Of a stretch of DNA of 64,000 nt, positions 17,862 to 25,922 are shown one piece after another (position 1 is the first letter of the stretch; every line of letters begins with the position of its first letter). The DNA comes from Vibrio bivalvicida (GTDB taxonomy: Bacteria > Pseudomonadota > Gammaproteobacteria > Enterobacterales > Vibrionaceae), in assembly GCF_001399455.2 (NCBI RefSeq), contig NZ_LLEI02000016.1, positions 46,032 to 110,031 of the forward strand, read 5' to 3'. Under the pieces are notes generated by a model. The model saw only the letters and a program-made list of their open reading frames with translations, did no database searches and was not told the DNA's origin. A program made the translations under genes and the position numbers.

Positions 17862-19622
17862 TTAGGACGTTTTGAATTCAGCAACGGCACTATCCATTTC
17901 AGTTGCCTGTGCAGAAACACGGTCAACTTCAGTCAAGCATTGTTGCGCTGAGCCCATATTACCTTCTGAAATGGAATTGAGTTCAGTGATCGACTCGCTG
18001 ACTTGATTCATTACGATCCCTTGCTCTTCGATCGCTGACGCAATACGTTCGGAGTTCGCTTGAATATTTGTCATATCATCAATAATTTGGGTTAGGCTGC
18101 TATCGAGTGTGCGTGATGCATCGAGCGTCTGTGAGCCCTGCTCATTACATTGATCAATATTGGTGACCACTTCAGACATCTGTGACTGTATGGCGGTAAC
18201 GACTTTGGTAATCTCTTCTGTTGATTGGTGAGTACGGCTTGCCAATGCCCTAACTTCATCTGCAACTACCGCAAATCCACGTCCTTGTTCACCGGCGCGC
18301 GCAGCTTCGATTGCGGCGTTAAGCGCCAGTAGATTGGTTTGTTCCGCTATCTCTTGAATGATGTTGACGGCATCACCAATCTTATCCACGTGATTGTTTA
18401 AATCACTGATAGATTCCTGACTGCTACCTAAGATAGAAGAAAGTGAATCGATGTTTTGCACCGTTGTTTCAACAACCTTACGACCATTCTGCGCATTGAC
18501 CGAGGCTTGCTGAACACCTTCTACGGCGACAGCGGTACTTTCGGAAATTTCACTGATGGTTGATACCATCTCTTGTACCGAAGTAGCCATAGTACTGGTA
18601 TGATCGGCTTGAATATGGAACTGCTCCATAACATTTTGCAGCTCGTTGTGCATGGCTGAAGTACTTTGTGAAAGCTCTGAAGATTTAGTCTGGGTGCTAG
18701 ATATGAGCTGCTCGAATTTATCTAGCAGTCGATTGAAATAGCTTCCGATAACAGAAAGCTCATCATTTTTGACCAAGTTGGCGCGTAACGATACGTTGTT
18801 GGTACGAGCAATTTCTTGGATTGCCGCAAGTAACACGGCAACTTGATTGTTAATGGTGCGCGAAATCTGGAAGATAAACCCGAATATGATTAACACAACC
18901 AAAGTCGTGACACCGGTTTTTAGGGTTGAGAGTCGTTCTTTTGTCGCTATAGTTTCATCCGTTAATGAAGAAGAGAAAGACTTAAATTGTTCTTCCACAG
19001 TGTGTGATAGGTTGCGAGTTTCCCCAAGCAGCCCTTCATTATACTTAAGACCGATGCGTTGGCTTTGGTCTATATAGGCCTGAGCTGCCGACTTAAGTGA
19101 AGAAGCGTCATTTGGGATAAGATTTGTGTTGAGCTTGCCTTCAAGAACCTGTTTGTCAAATTCAAACAATTGAACTAGCTCATCGCTAGACAAAGAGTTT
19201 CTAATCGAGGCGAGTTCAGAATTGTAGCGACCAACAATTTTTTCCTCAGGTTTTAGGCCACGCAGTTCAAAAGCTGAAACCAAGCTGTTGAAGCCTGTTT
19301 GATACTTGAGAATATCTCGTTTAAGTTGGCTACTTGAAGGTAAAGAATGTTGGGTTAACAGTGTCGAAAGTTCCGATTCAAGTGCTAAAAAGGTATCCAT
19401 GTTCTTGTTAAACTTGCCAAGATATTTCGTATCTTTACGAAGCAGAAAGTCTTTCTCGTTGCGCCTTAGGTTAAGAAGTCGAATCTCTAGTTTGGCTACT
19501 AATAAACTCGCGTGATTTAGGTCAGCGGTAGATTGGGCGAAGTGAGTTGAGGTTAATAGTACTGAAACAACCCCTAAAATGGCGACAGCACCCAATGAAT
19601 ACAGCTTATTCTTGATATTCAT
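17862..19622 (-). CDS. methyl-accepting chemotaxis protein with HBM-type sensor
   Basis: A 586-residue chemoreceptor. TM1 spans about residues 9-29 and TM2 about 238-256, enclosing an all-helical periplasmic region. Its [13 protein letters not shown] segment is typical of the helical bimodular (HBM) domain, known in McpS to bind organic acids. HAMP follows, then the signalling tip [20 protein letters not shown]. The end (VAEFKTS) has no CheR/CheB docking pentapeptide, so adaptation probably depends on other receptors. It is a single-gene unit divergent from the HAD gene. Confidence 0.93.
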   Translation of the reverse strand: MNIKNKLYSLGAVAILGVVSVLLTSTHFAQSTADLNHASLLVAKLEIRLLNLRRNEKDFLLRKDTKYLGKFNKNMDTFLALESELSTLLTQHSLPSSSQLKRDILKYQTGFNSLVSAFELRGLKPEEKIVGRYNSELASIRNSLSSDELVQLFEFDKQVLEGKLNTNLIPNDASSLKSAAQAYIDQSQRIGLKYNEGLLGETRNLSHTVEEQFKSFSSSLTDETIATKERLSTLKTGVTTLVVLIIFGFIFQISRTINNQVAVLLAAIQEIARTNNVSLRANLVKNDELSVIGSYFNRLLDKFEQLISSTQTKSSELSQSTSAMHNELQNVMEQFHIQADHTSTMATSVQEMVSTISEISESTAVAVEGVQQASVNAQNGRKVVETTVQNIDSLSSILGSSQESISDLNNHVDKIGDAVNIIQEIAEQTNLLALNAAIEAARAGEQGRGFAVVADEVRALASRTHQSTEEITKVVTAIQSQMSEVVTNIDQCNEQGSQTLDASRTLDSSLTQIIDDMTNIQANSERIASAIEEQGIVMNQVSESITELNSISEGNMGSAQQCLTEVDRVSAQATEMDSAVAEFKTS

Positions 19623-19766
19623 GAGATTACCTTATTTGTTAAGCAGTTTGATTTATAGGTAGTTAATGTGATGTTAGTTGCTATTCGTGAATATATCAAT
19701 TAACGATATGTTCCTCATTTTGTATGTTGACAGTATTGATCTGGCGAACACCATTAAGAGAAGTAA

Positions 19767-20369
19767 ATGTTTGAAAGCATGAATAAATATCAAGCACTCA
19801 TATTTGACATGGATGGTACCATAATTGATACCATGCCTGCACATTTAAAAGCTTGGAAACAGACAGCCAATTATTATGGATTTCCTTTTTGCAAACAATG
19901 GCTACACGGCTTAGGTGGAATGCCTAGTTATAAAATTGCAGCTGAGGTCAACAAGAAACACAACTTGGCTATAGACCCGATGGAGGTATCGCGTTACAAA
20001 ATGGCTGCATTCGCATCGTTAGATGAACATGGAGAAACAATTGAATGTACCGTAAAAGTACTTAACCATTTTCATGGTAAAAAGAAACTCGCGGTCGGAA
20101 CGGGGAGTCAACGAAAGAATGCCGAGCAATTACTGAGTAAGGCTCAATTGCTCGACAAGTTAGACGTTGTAGTAACAGCATCAGATGTAATTAACCACAA
20201 ACCCAATCCCGATACGTTTTTACAAGCGGCGCGTTTACTAGATGTTTCTGCTTCAGAGTGTCTGGTGTTTGAGGATACTGAGTTAGGTTTGCAGGCAGCG
20301 CACGCTGCGAAGATGGATTGTATGATGGTTGAAGGTGGGGAACTCGTTTTCTACCCGTATAACCGATAA
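19767..20369 (+). CDS. HAD phosphatase, YqaB (fructose-1-phosphatase) type
   Basis: A 200-residue HAD superfamily hydrolase. Motif I is FDMDGTIIDT with the nucleophile and acid/base Asp, motif II is VGTGSQ, motif III is the Lys in NHKPNPDTF, and motif IV is EDTELGL. Length and the cap-region sequence (AHLKAWKQTANYYG) resemble E. coli YqaB, which acts on fructose-1-phosphate and related sugar phosphates, and beta-phosphoglucomutase. GSQRKNAE in the core is typical of this group. ATG 19767 follows AAGAGA; an internal ATG at 19779 is possible. Confidence 0.86.
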   Translation: MFESMNKYQALIFDMDGTIIDTMPAHLKAWKQTANYYGFPFCKQWLHGLGGMPSYKIAAEVNKKHNLAIDPMEVSRYKMAAFASLDEHGETIECTVKVLNHFHGKKKLAVGTGSQRKNAEQLLSKAQLLDKLDVVVTASDVINHKPNPDTFLQAARLLDVSASECLVFEDTELGLQAAHAAKMDCMMVEGGELVFYPYNR

Positions 20370-20400
20370 AAAGAGCCGCAAATTTTGCGGCTCTTTTATA
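20370..20400. terminator. bidirectional terminator between HAD gene and gsk
   Basis: AAAAGAGCCGCAAA and TTTGCGGCTCTTTT form a long stem with A and T tracts, serving two convergent genes. Confidence 0.9.
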
Positions 20401-20402
20401 AA

Positions 20403-21707
20403 TTATCGATCCCAGTACGTTTCTTCTAAACTATCTTCGCGTTCAGGTAGTGCACGAGCGAGGCGAGGTGAGTGCTGAGTTAATACCTCGTAACTCACAC
20501 GGTTTGCATACTTGCAAATCTGCGACAGCGAAGAATAGGTCAAGTAAGGTTGATCGTGCTTAGACGAGTTAGGCACATTCACTTGGTGGTGGCTGTTTGC
20601 AGCCATATCGTGCAGTAGTGCCGATAGCGCAGCATCTCCTGCACCGTTGGTATTTTTTATCTCGAGTGGACCACCCAAGTAAGGGCCAATATGAGAGTAT
20701 ACTTTCACAGGAGTCTTACAGTCTGATTTGCGCATTGCGCGGCTAAACTCGTACTTGTTGAACTCTGCAATATTACCAGGTAAAAGAGGTAGTTCTGTCA
20801 CACGTTTTACAGAGTCTTCTGTGTAGCCAGCCATGTATAGTCCGACAGAGCCCGCCGTACATAGAACGACATCTACCCATTCCAATGCTTTATCGGCTGC
20901 AAGCAGCGGATCTTTTTCACCGGTTAGGGCTTCACCTTCTTCCTCGTTCATAGCCACGATTGCGATGTTTTCTTTAATGTAGTCTTGCCACCATTTGGCA
21001 TTGCCTTCAATTACCCACTTAGTACCAAGTGTCAGTACTACTGGGACATTCTTAGACTTTGCAATCTCAATCGCGCGTGCTACTGCTTGTGGCATAGGAT
21101 CTTCTGGCTTGCCACGCATCAGATATGAAGAAACGACAAGCGCAGACGCTTTGTCGAATACATCTTCGGGGATGCTGTCTGGGCGAAGCTTGTTCATATG
21201 ACCTTCGTTAATTGCGAAAGTACGTTCACCATTTTCTGAAATCAGCGTATAGCAACGACCAATAGAGCCTTCAACCATTTGTAGGTGGTTGAGGTTCATA
21301 CGTGAAGAAGTACGACATAAATAGCGATATGCAAAAGAACCCACCTCGATGTTTCGAGACATGACACCAAGAAGGACGGATTTGCTGTCGGCGAGTACAG
21401 AATAGTTATGTAAAGTGTTACCGATAGTATCGCCAGGGTATTGGTGCGTTATAAGTTCGCGTTCGACTAGTTCTTCGTAGAGAGCGTCCGCCTTACTTTC
21501 TTCCAAAACTAATGAGTGTCCTTTACTCAAGTCATATTTCGCAAGAAATTCGTCATCGACTCTAGCTTCAATATCAACGATAGTTTGACCAACACCGACA
21601 ACGATAGGGCGGTAGAGTTTTGGCGATTGTTTCATCTGATTGACGAGTGGATCACGGGTGTGAGTTGGAAAATAGTGCTTGGATTTGCGCTGTCCGGGAA
21701 ACTTCAT
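20403..21707 (-). CDS. gsk: inosine-guanosine kinase
   Basis: A 434-residue PfkB-family nucleoside kinase. It phosphorylates guanosine and inosine for purine salvage. It aligns with E. coli Gsk over its whole length (also 434 residues), from MKFPGQRKSKHYFP to LPEREDSLEETYWDR. The anion-hole motif NTNGAGDAALSALLHD carries the catalytic Asp. The start is placed at 21707, because 13 additional upstream codons (to 21746) are not part of the family. Single-gene unit. Confidence 0.97.
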   Translation of the reverse strand: MKFPGQRKSKHYFPTHTRDPLVNQMKQSPKLYRPIVVGVGQTIVDIEARVDDEFLAKYDLSKGHSLVLEESKADALYEELVERELITHQYPGDTIGNTLHNYSVLADSKSVLLGVMSRNIEVGSFAYRYLCRTSSRMNLNHLQMVEGSIGRCYTLISENGERTFAINEGHMNKLRPDSIPEDVFDKASALVVSSYLMRGKPEDPMPQAVARAIEIAKSKNVPVVLTLGTKWVIEGNAKWWQDYIKENIAIVAMNEEEGEALTGEKDPLLAADKALEWVDVVLCTAGSVGLYMAGYTEDSVKRVTELPLLPGNIAEFNKYEFSRAMRKSDCKTPVKVYSHIGPYLGGPLEIKNTNGAGDAALSALLHDMAANSHHQVNVPNSSKHDQPYLTYSSLSQICKYANRVSYEVLTQHSPRLARALPEREDSLEETYWDR

Positions 21708-21782
21708 GTTTAAAGTGGCGTTGGAAATTTTCCCGCATAATATCACATTAAGTTAAGATTGCTTTCATATTTATTACATAAA

Positions 21783-21812
21783 AAAGTGCCAGTCAGTGCT
21801 GACTGGCACTTT
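21783..21812 (-). terminator. terminator of the creA-type gene
   Basis: Perfect 13-bp arms AAAGTGCCAGTCA and TGACTGGCACTTT around a four-base loop, with a T run on the minus strand. Confidence 0.9.
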
Positions 21813-21818
21813 AGTAAC

Positions 21819-22286
21819 CTATTTGTCTTGCGTTATGCTGTTGTACGCTTTCGTGCCCCACAAAGGTACGGTTGAAAGGCTGTGTTTGAAGCTGCCCTCA
21901 GTTTCTTTTGTAGTGTAGGACAAGTAGAGTAGCGTTTGGTTTTCAGCGTCATAGATGCGACGAACTTTCATTGACTTGAAAAAGATACTTTTCGACTTTT
22001 TAAACACCACTTCTCCAGATTTACTTTTATCAATCTGAGCAATCATTTCTGGTGTTATATCGCCTGTTTGACGGCAGGAAATCGAGCTATCACTCGGATC
22101 AGCAAGGCTAAAATCAGCTTCGATTGAGGCAATATGACAAGTAACTCCTGTCACTACGTCATCCTTCAAGTTTTGGATTTTAATGTCTTTCATTGTGAAC
22201 CATCCTAAGCCAACGTCACCGACTTCGTTATCGGAACAACCAACTAAAAGTCCTGTTAAAAGAATTGCAGTGAGCAGTTTTTTCAT
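21819..22286 (-). CDS. creA: CreA-family exported lipoprotein
   Basis: A 155-residue protein of the CreA family. The N-terminal signal ends in the lipobox LVGC (Cys17), so unlike E. coli CreA, which has a plain signal peptide, it looks lipid-anchored. Family segments are VTCHIASIE, DSSISCRQTGDI, GEVVFKKSKSIFFKSMKVRRIYD and the terminal HSLSTVPLWGT. Two conserved cysteines outside the signal probably form a disulfide. The molecular function of CreA is not established. There is no creB/creC here. Confidence 0.88.
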   Translation of the reverse strand: MKKLLTAILLTGLLVGCSDNEVGDVGLGWFTMKDIKIQNLKDDVVTGVTCHIASIEADFSLADPSDSSISCRQTGDITPEMIAQIDKSKSGEVVFKKSKSIFFKSMKVRRIYDAENQTLLYLSYTTKETEGSFKHSLSTVPLWGTKAYNSITQDK

Positions 22287-22529
22287 TCTAAGTCCTTGCT
22301 ATAATTTAGTTTTCTGATTTTTTGGCTAGGTTATCTGCTTCATTTATCAAGCAAGAAGACCAACTGGCGCAACTCGATTGTTCACGAGTTTTGCCTTAAT
22401 GCTTAAAGAGATAAGGATTTAATTGAGTACAGATATCATATCAGGTTTTTGTATACTTTAGTGCACTGCATTTTAAAAGACTTGAGGCTTCAAGGTGTTA
22501 TCTAGTAAGCTTCAGGCTAACTTCCACAC

Positions 22530-23060
22530 GTGAGTACAGGTCTAACCGACGTTATGGCGATACCTAAGATAGCTGAAATCAAGAATGAGTGGCTTTATCA
22601 ACAAGTCGATGTTGAGTACCCAACTAAAGAAAGTATCGCTGGTTTGGCTCTGTATAAGGCGAAAGTTGCAACTTGTGAATATGAACAACTAAGCGAAGTG
22701 CCGCAAGATAAAGGGGTGTTTGGCTGTGATGATATCTTTCTTGTTGATTTCCACCGCTTAACCGTTATGTTCGCTTTGCTCCAAGCTCGCAAGTGGCAGC
22801 AGCAAGCAGAGAAAGATCTGATCTTAGAGTTTCTTTCTCAGATCATCTATTCAGAACCATGCCGTCTATATCTAGGTTTCAAATTTGGCGAGGCTGTTGC
22901 CGCTGCAATCGTGACGCAAAATGAACAAACTCTATTAATTTCCGATATTGTTGTAAACGATACCTCTGGTCACTTTAGTGAGCAGGATTTCATTTCGGGT
23001 TTATGCACCAAATTGGGAATAGCAGAAATTAATCAGACTTGCTTAACAATTGAGCGTTAA
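22530..23060 (+). CDS. conserved-looking hypothetical cytoplasmic protein
   Basis: A 176-residue soluble protein with a clear open frame and typical codon use. It has no signal peptide or membrane segment. The C-terminal half (YLGFKFGEAVAAAIVTQNEQ, then LLISDIVVND) reads like the beta strands of a GNAT-type fold, but no acetyl-CoA loop is visible, so I do not assign it. The start is uncertain: GTG 22530 and ATG 22554 both lack a good ribosome site. No tie to its neighbours is evident. Confidence 0.6.
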   Translation: MSTGLTDVMAIPKIAEIKNEWLYQQVDVEYPTKESIAGLALYKAKVATCEYEQLSEVPQDKGVFGCDDIFLVDFHRLTVMFALLQARKWQQQAEKDLILEFLSQIIYSEPCRLYLGFKFGEAVAAAIVTQNEQTLLISDIVVNDTSGHFSEQDFISGLCTKLGIAEINQTCLTIER

Positions 23061-23290
23061 GCTTTAGTTATTTTCTTGCCAAGGTCACTAGTTAACGAAA
23101 CTGTGCATCACAAATTCTATTAGCTAAAATATCATTAAGAGTGAGCGCTAGTTTGAAATGTTTTAAATGGTGATGCACTTTAAACTTCTGATTATAAATC
23201 CTTAATAAACCAGTGAAGTGTTAAGCTGGTCATTCCAAAAATAATCAACTGTCTTATTATTTCTCGTAGAAAATTAAGAGGGCAATTGAT

Positions 23291-23938
23291 ATGACAAAAC
23301 CTCATGCTCAATGTGTGATCTTCGATTGTGATGGGACATTGGTCGACAGTGAAAGGCTTTGTTGCTTAGCACTATGTGACACTTTTAATCATTTTGGCGC
23401 AACTTTGTCTATGGATGAAGCCGTCAGTCACTTTGAAGGTGGAAAGCTTGCAGATATCCTTGCGGCCACAAAGCAAAGATTGAATGTCAACGTTTCTATT
23501 GACCGCCTCGAACCGATATATCGTCAGCGTCTTGATCAGTTATTTGAAGGGCAATTAAAGCCAATGGACGGTGTTCATGAAGTATTAGAGTACTTAAATG
23601 AGCAAGGGATTGAATACTGCGTCGCGTCAAACGGTCCAAGAGATAAAATCGAACGTTGCTTAGAGCTAACCGGTTTGTTGCCTTTCTTCAAAGGTAAAAT
23701 CTTTTCTGCATTTGACACCAATAGCTGGAAGCCGGAACCTGATCTTATTTTCTACAGTGCGATGAACATGGGCTTTAAGCTTGAAGAGTGCATTTATGTC
23801 GACGATACGCCGAAAGGTTTAGAAGCAGGTGTCAGAGCTGGCGTGCAAACTGTTCATTTAACGGGGTTAAATGACAAGCATCACACGCTAGAGCTTAAGA
23901 AAATTAGCCATTTAAGAGAGCTAGAAGAAATGCTTTAA
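23291..23938 (+). CDS. yieH: HAD phosphatase, YieH type
   Basis: A 215-residue HAD hydrolase. Motif I is IFDCDGTLVDSE, motif II VASNGPRDK, motif III NSWKPEPDLIF and motif IV YVDDTPKGLEAG. Cysteine in the first motif, SNGP in the second and the WKP context match E. coli YieH, a phosphatase acting on 6-phogluconate and purine nucleotides in vitro. The start ATG follows AGAGGG. It is convergent with the zinc-ribbon gene and overlaps its end by 4 nt. Confidence 0.88.
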   Translation: MTKPHAQCVIFDCDGTLVDSERLCCLALCDTFNHFGATLSMDEAVSHFEGGKLADILAATKQRLNVNVSIDRLEPIYRQRLDQLFEGQLKPMDGVHEVLEYLNEQGIEYCVASNGPRDKIERCLELTGLLPFFKGKIFSAFDTNSWKPEPDLIFYSAMNMGFKLEECIYVDDTPKGLEAGVRAGVQTVHLTGLNDKHHTLELKKISHLRELEEML

Positions 23939-24135
23939 TGAGAGCCGTTGTGGTGAGTAGACGAGAGCGTTCCCACACGTTGAGATAGCGCACTTATGGG
24001 AATAAATTGTGTCACATTCTCAAAGAATGAACCACACTCCGCGCAAAGCATGTTGTTGCTGTCTGACAGTAAGTACTCTTCACTGCCACATAGCGGGCAA
24101 CACAGTACGTCGTTGAGCATCTCTTCTTTATTCAT
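23935..24135 (-). CDS. small zinc-ribbon protein
   Basis: A 66-residue protein with two CxxC knuckles (CCPLCG and CAEC) about 18 residues apart, forming a single zinc ribbon, followed by a short Ser/His-rich tail. No other domain. ATG at 24135 is preferred, since GGGAG precedes it and the family-like region begins MNKEEML; the frame is open 11 codons further up. Such proteins can bind nucleic acid or act as metal chaperones, but the function is unknown. Confidence 0.72.
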   Translation of the reverse strand: MNKEEMLNDVLCCPLCGSEEYLLSDSNNMLCAECGSFFENVTQFIPISALSQRVGTLSSTHHNGSH

Positions 24136-24333
24136 AGGGGAATCTCCCGGCAGCGATAATAGAAACAATATATTATTAAACTTGTTATATGGTTCGACAG
24201 AGTAACTGGGTACAAGTTTCCTGACAATTCCATTTTAGTCGAATGGATCGCTGTATCGATTAAGATATGGAACTATCCATGAATAATGGGAAGCATTTCA
24301 TATATTGGTAAGATATTTTTGTGAATCACATCT

Positions 24334-24368
24334 GACAAAAGCTCGTGATTATGCGAGCTTTTGTCATA
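24334..24368 (-). terminator. terminator after mgsA
   Basis: A perfect 12-bp stem GACAAAAGCTCG (24334-24345) and CGAGCTTTTGTC (24354-24365) just beyond the mgsA stop. Confidence 0.85.
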
Positions 24369-24375
24369 TCTGTGC

Positions 24376-24831
24376 TTAAGTTCTTTTAGCTAGATAGGCT
24401 TCGTAATCGGGAATTTCGATGTCAACTTCTTGTTCGATTAACTCAGATTCAAAAATAAATTTAGCGGTTGCGCGGTTAGTCGCGACGGGAATATTCCACA
24501 CACTGGCAATTCGAAGTAGGGCTTTAACGTCTGGATCATGGGGGACAGCGTTAAGTGGGTCCCAGAAGAAGATCATAACATCAATTTTTCCTTCGGAAAT
24601 TAGCGCGCCAAGTTGTTGGTCGCCTCCCATTGGGCCACTGATCATACTCTTGATAGCGAGGCCAGTGTCTTTGCTCAGCATTGAGCCTGTTGTCCCTGTC
24701 GCGTAAAGAAAGTGACGTTGTAGCTTTTCTTTGTTCTCTTTTACCCAGCGCAGTAGCTCTGGTTTACAATTGTCATGGGCGACAAGCGCTACGTGTTTGT
24801 GCGCAGGCAAAGTACGAGTCGTTTTTTCCAT
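24376..24831 (-). CDS. mgsA: methylglyoxal synthase
   Basis: A 151-residue enzyme that converts dihydroxyacetone phosphate to methylglyoxal, a bypass that releases phosphate when glycolytic phosphates pile up. It has [34 protein letters not shown] with the phosphate-binding and catalytic Asp, and [20 protein letters not shown] with the second catalytic Asp. Length equals the E. coli enzyme (152). It is 9 nt downstream of torT on the same strand and could be read from the torT promoter. Confidence 0.97.
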   Translation of the reverse strand: MEKTTRTLPAHKHVALVAHDNCKPELLRWVKENKEKLQRHFLYATGTTGSMLSKDTGLAIKSMISGPMGGDQQLGALISEGKIDVMIFFWDPLNAVPHDPDVKALLRIASVWNIPVATNRATAKFIFESELIEQEVDIEIPDYEAYLAKRT

Positions 24832-24840
24832 CTAGACTTC

Positions 24841-25842
24841 CTAATTGTTCTCGTTATAGACATAAAATGTTGGTCGATACTCTGAAGGTGATAAAGACTG
24901 TGCAATCACATCAGGGTTCAGGTTATTGGGTGTCAGTGGCTCAATCACAGGTGCTTCGATTTTGTTGTAGTGTTCGCCTCGCAGGTACCGCACGGCTTGC
25001 TCAATTGATAGTCTGCCTTGAAGTACCATTTTATCAGTTGGGGCAAATTCCACTCTATTTCTTAGTAGTCCGCGGTATACACCGTGACTTAGGTAGGTAG
25101 ATACCAAACCAATTTTATTTGTTTTATGGGCACTACGTAGCTCACTGATTGCGGCCTCAACCGCAACTGCACTTCCCACTATATAATCAATATTTTTGTT
25201 ATCAATGGCTTTTTGTACAAGGTTGCGCTGTAGCTCTTTGTCATTGTCGGCCCAATAGGTTTCTACAACGTTAATGTCGCTCTCTTTTATTGCTGAATAA
25301 AAACCCTGAATCACAGGTTTAGTGCCGCCGCTAGACTTAGGGCCAGGTAATAGAGCAACGTTTGATTTTCCAGAGCCAAGAGGGTGTTTTGATTTTAGGT
25401 ATTGACCTGCATAGTAGCCCATCCAATACCAATCAACACCAACTTCGCCTTTTAGGGCCGCTTTATTATTGTCATCGACCAGTAGTTTATTGACAGTGGC
25501 AAACACAGGTACAGAAGATGCGACGGAGTTTAGCGACGAATAAAACAGGTTAGGTGCGACTGTGCCCAAGATAATGGCGTCTGCTCCCCATCTTACGCAC
25601 AAAGACATGTGCTCTCGTTGCTTTTCGAGATTGAGATACCCCCCCGCCTCAAGAACGCGAAGATCAACACTTTCTTTTTCAGCCTCATCGACCATTCCGA
25701 AGTTGACAGAAAGCCAATATGAATCCTTTAAATGGGGATAGATTGCGCAGATACGCTCAGGTTCTGTTGCATAAGCATTGGCGTTCAACAGCGAGAGAGT
25801 AAGCAGTATAGAAGTAGTTTTGATTGCGGAGATCAAAGACAT
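24841..25842 (-). CDS. torT: TMAO-sensing periplasmic protein TorT
   Basis: A 333-residue periplasmic binding protein of the sugar-binding (type I) fold with a signal peptide (about residues 1-25, ending LLNANAYA). The mature start ERICAIYPHLKDSYWLSVNFGM and the segment YLSHGVYRGLLRNRVEFAPTDKM are typical of TorT, which binds trimethylamine N-oxide and docks on TorS. The divergent torS confirms this. The frame is open to GTG 25875, but ATG 25842 gives the better signal peptide. LuxP is a related alternative, rejected because of the partner kinase and these motifs. torCAD and torR are not in the window. Confidence 0.9.
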   Translation of the reverse strand: MSLISAIKTTSILLTLSLLNANAYATEPERICAIYPHLKDSYWLSVNFGMVDEAEKESVDLRVLEAGGYLNLEKQREHMSLCVRWGADAIILGTVAPNLFYSSLNSVASSVPVFATVNKLLVDDNNKAALKGEVGVDWYWMGYYAGQYLKSKHPLGSGKSNVALLPGPKSSGGTKPVIQGFYSAIKESDINVVETYWADNDKELQRNLVQKAIDNKNIDYIVGSAVAVEAAISELRSAHKTNKIGLVSTYLSHGVYRGLLRNRVEFAPTDKMVLQGRLSIEQAVRYLRGEHYNKIEAPVIEPLTPNNLNPDVIAQSLSPSEYRPTFYVYNENN

Positions 25843-25922
25843 GCAGCTTTTCGTTGGTAATGGGCGAATAAACACTGCAAAATATAGCGCATAATAGAAG
25901 AGTTAAGAAGTGAAGATTCTCA

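Noticed and set aside
20403..21746. Extended gsk start at 21746
   Set aside because: The 13 extra residues do not occur in Gsk, which begins MKFPG at 21707.
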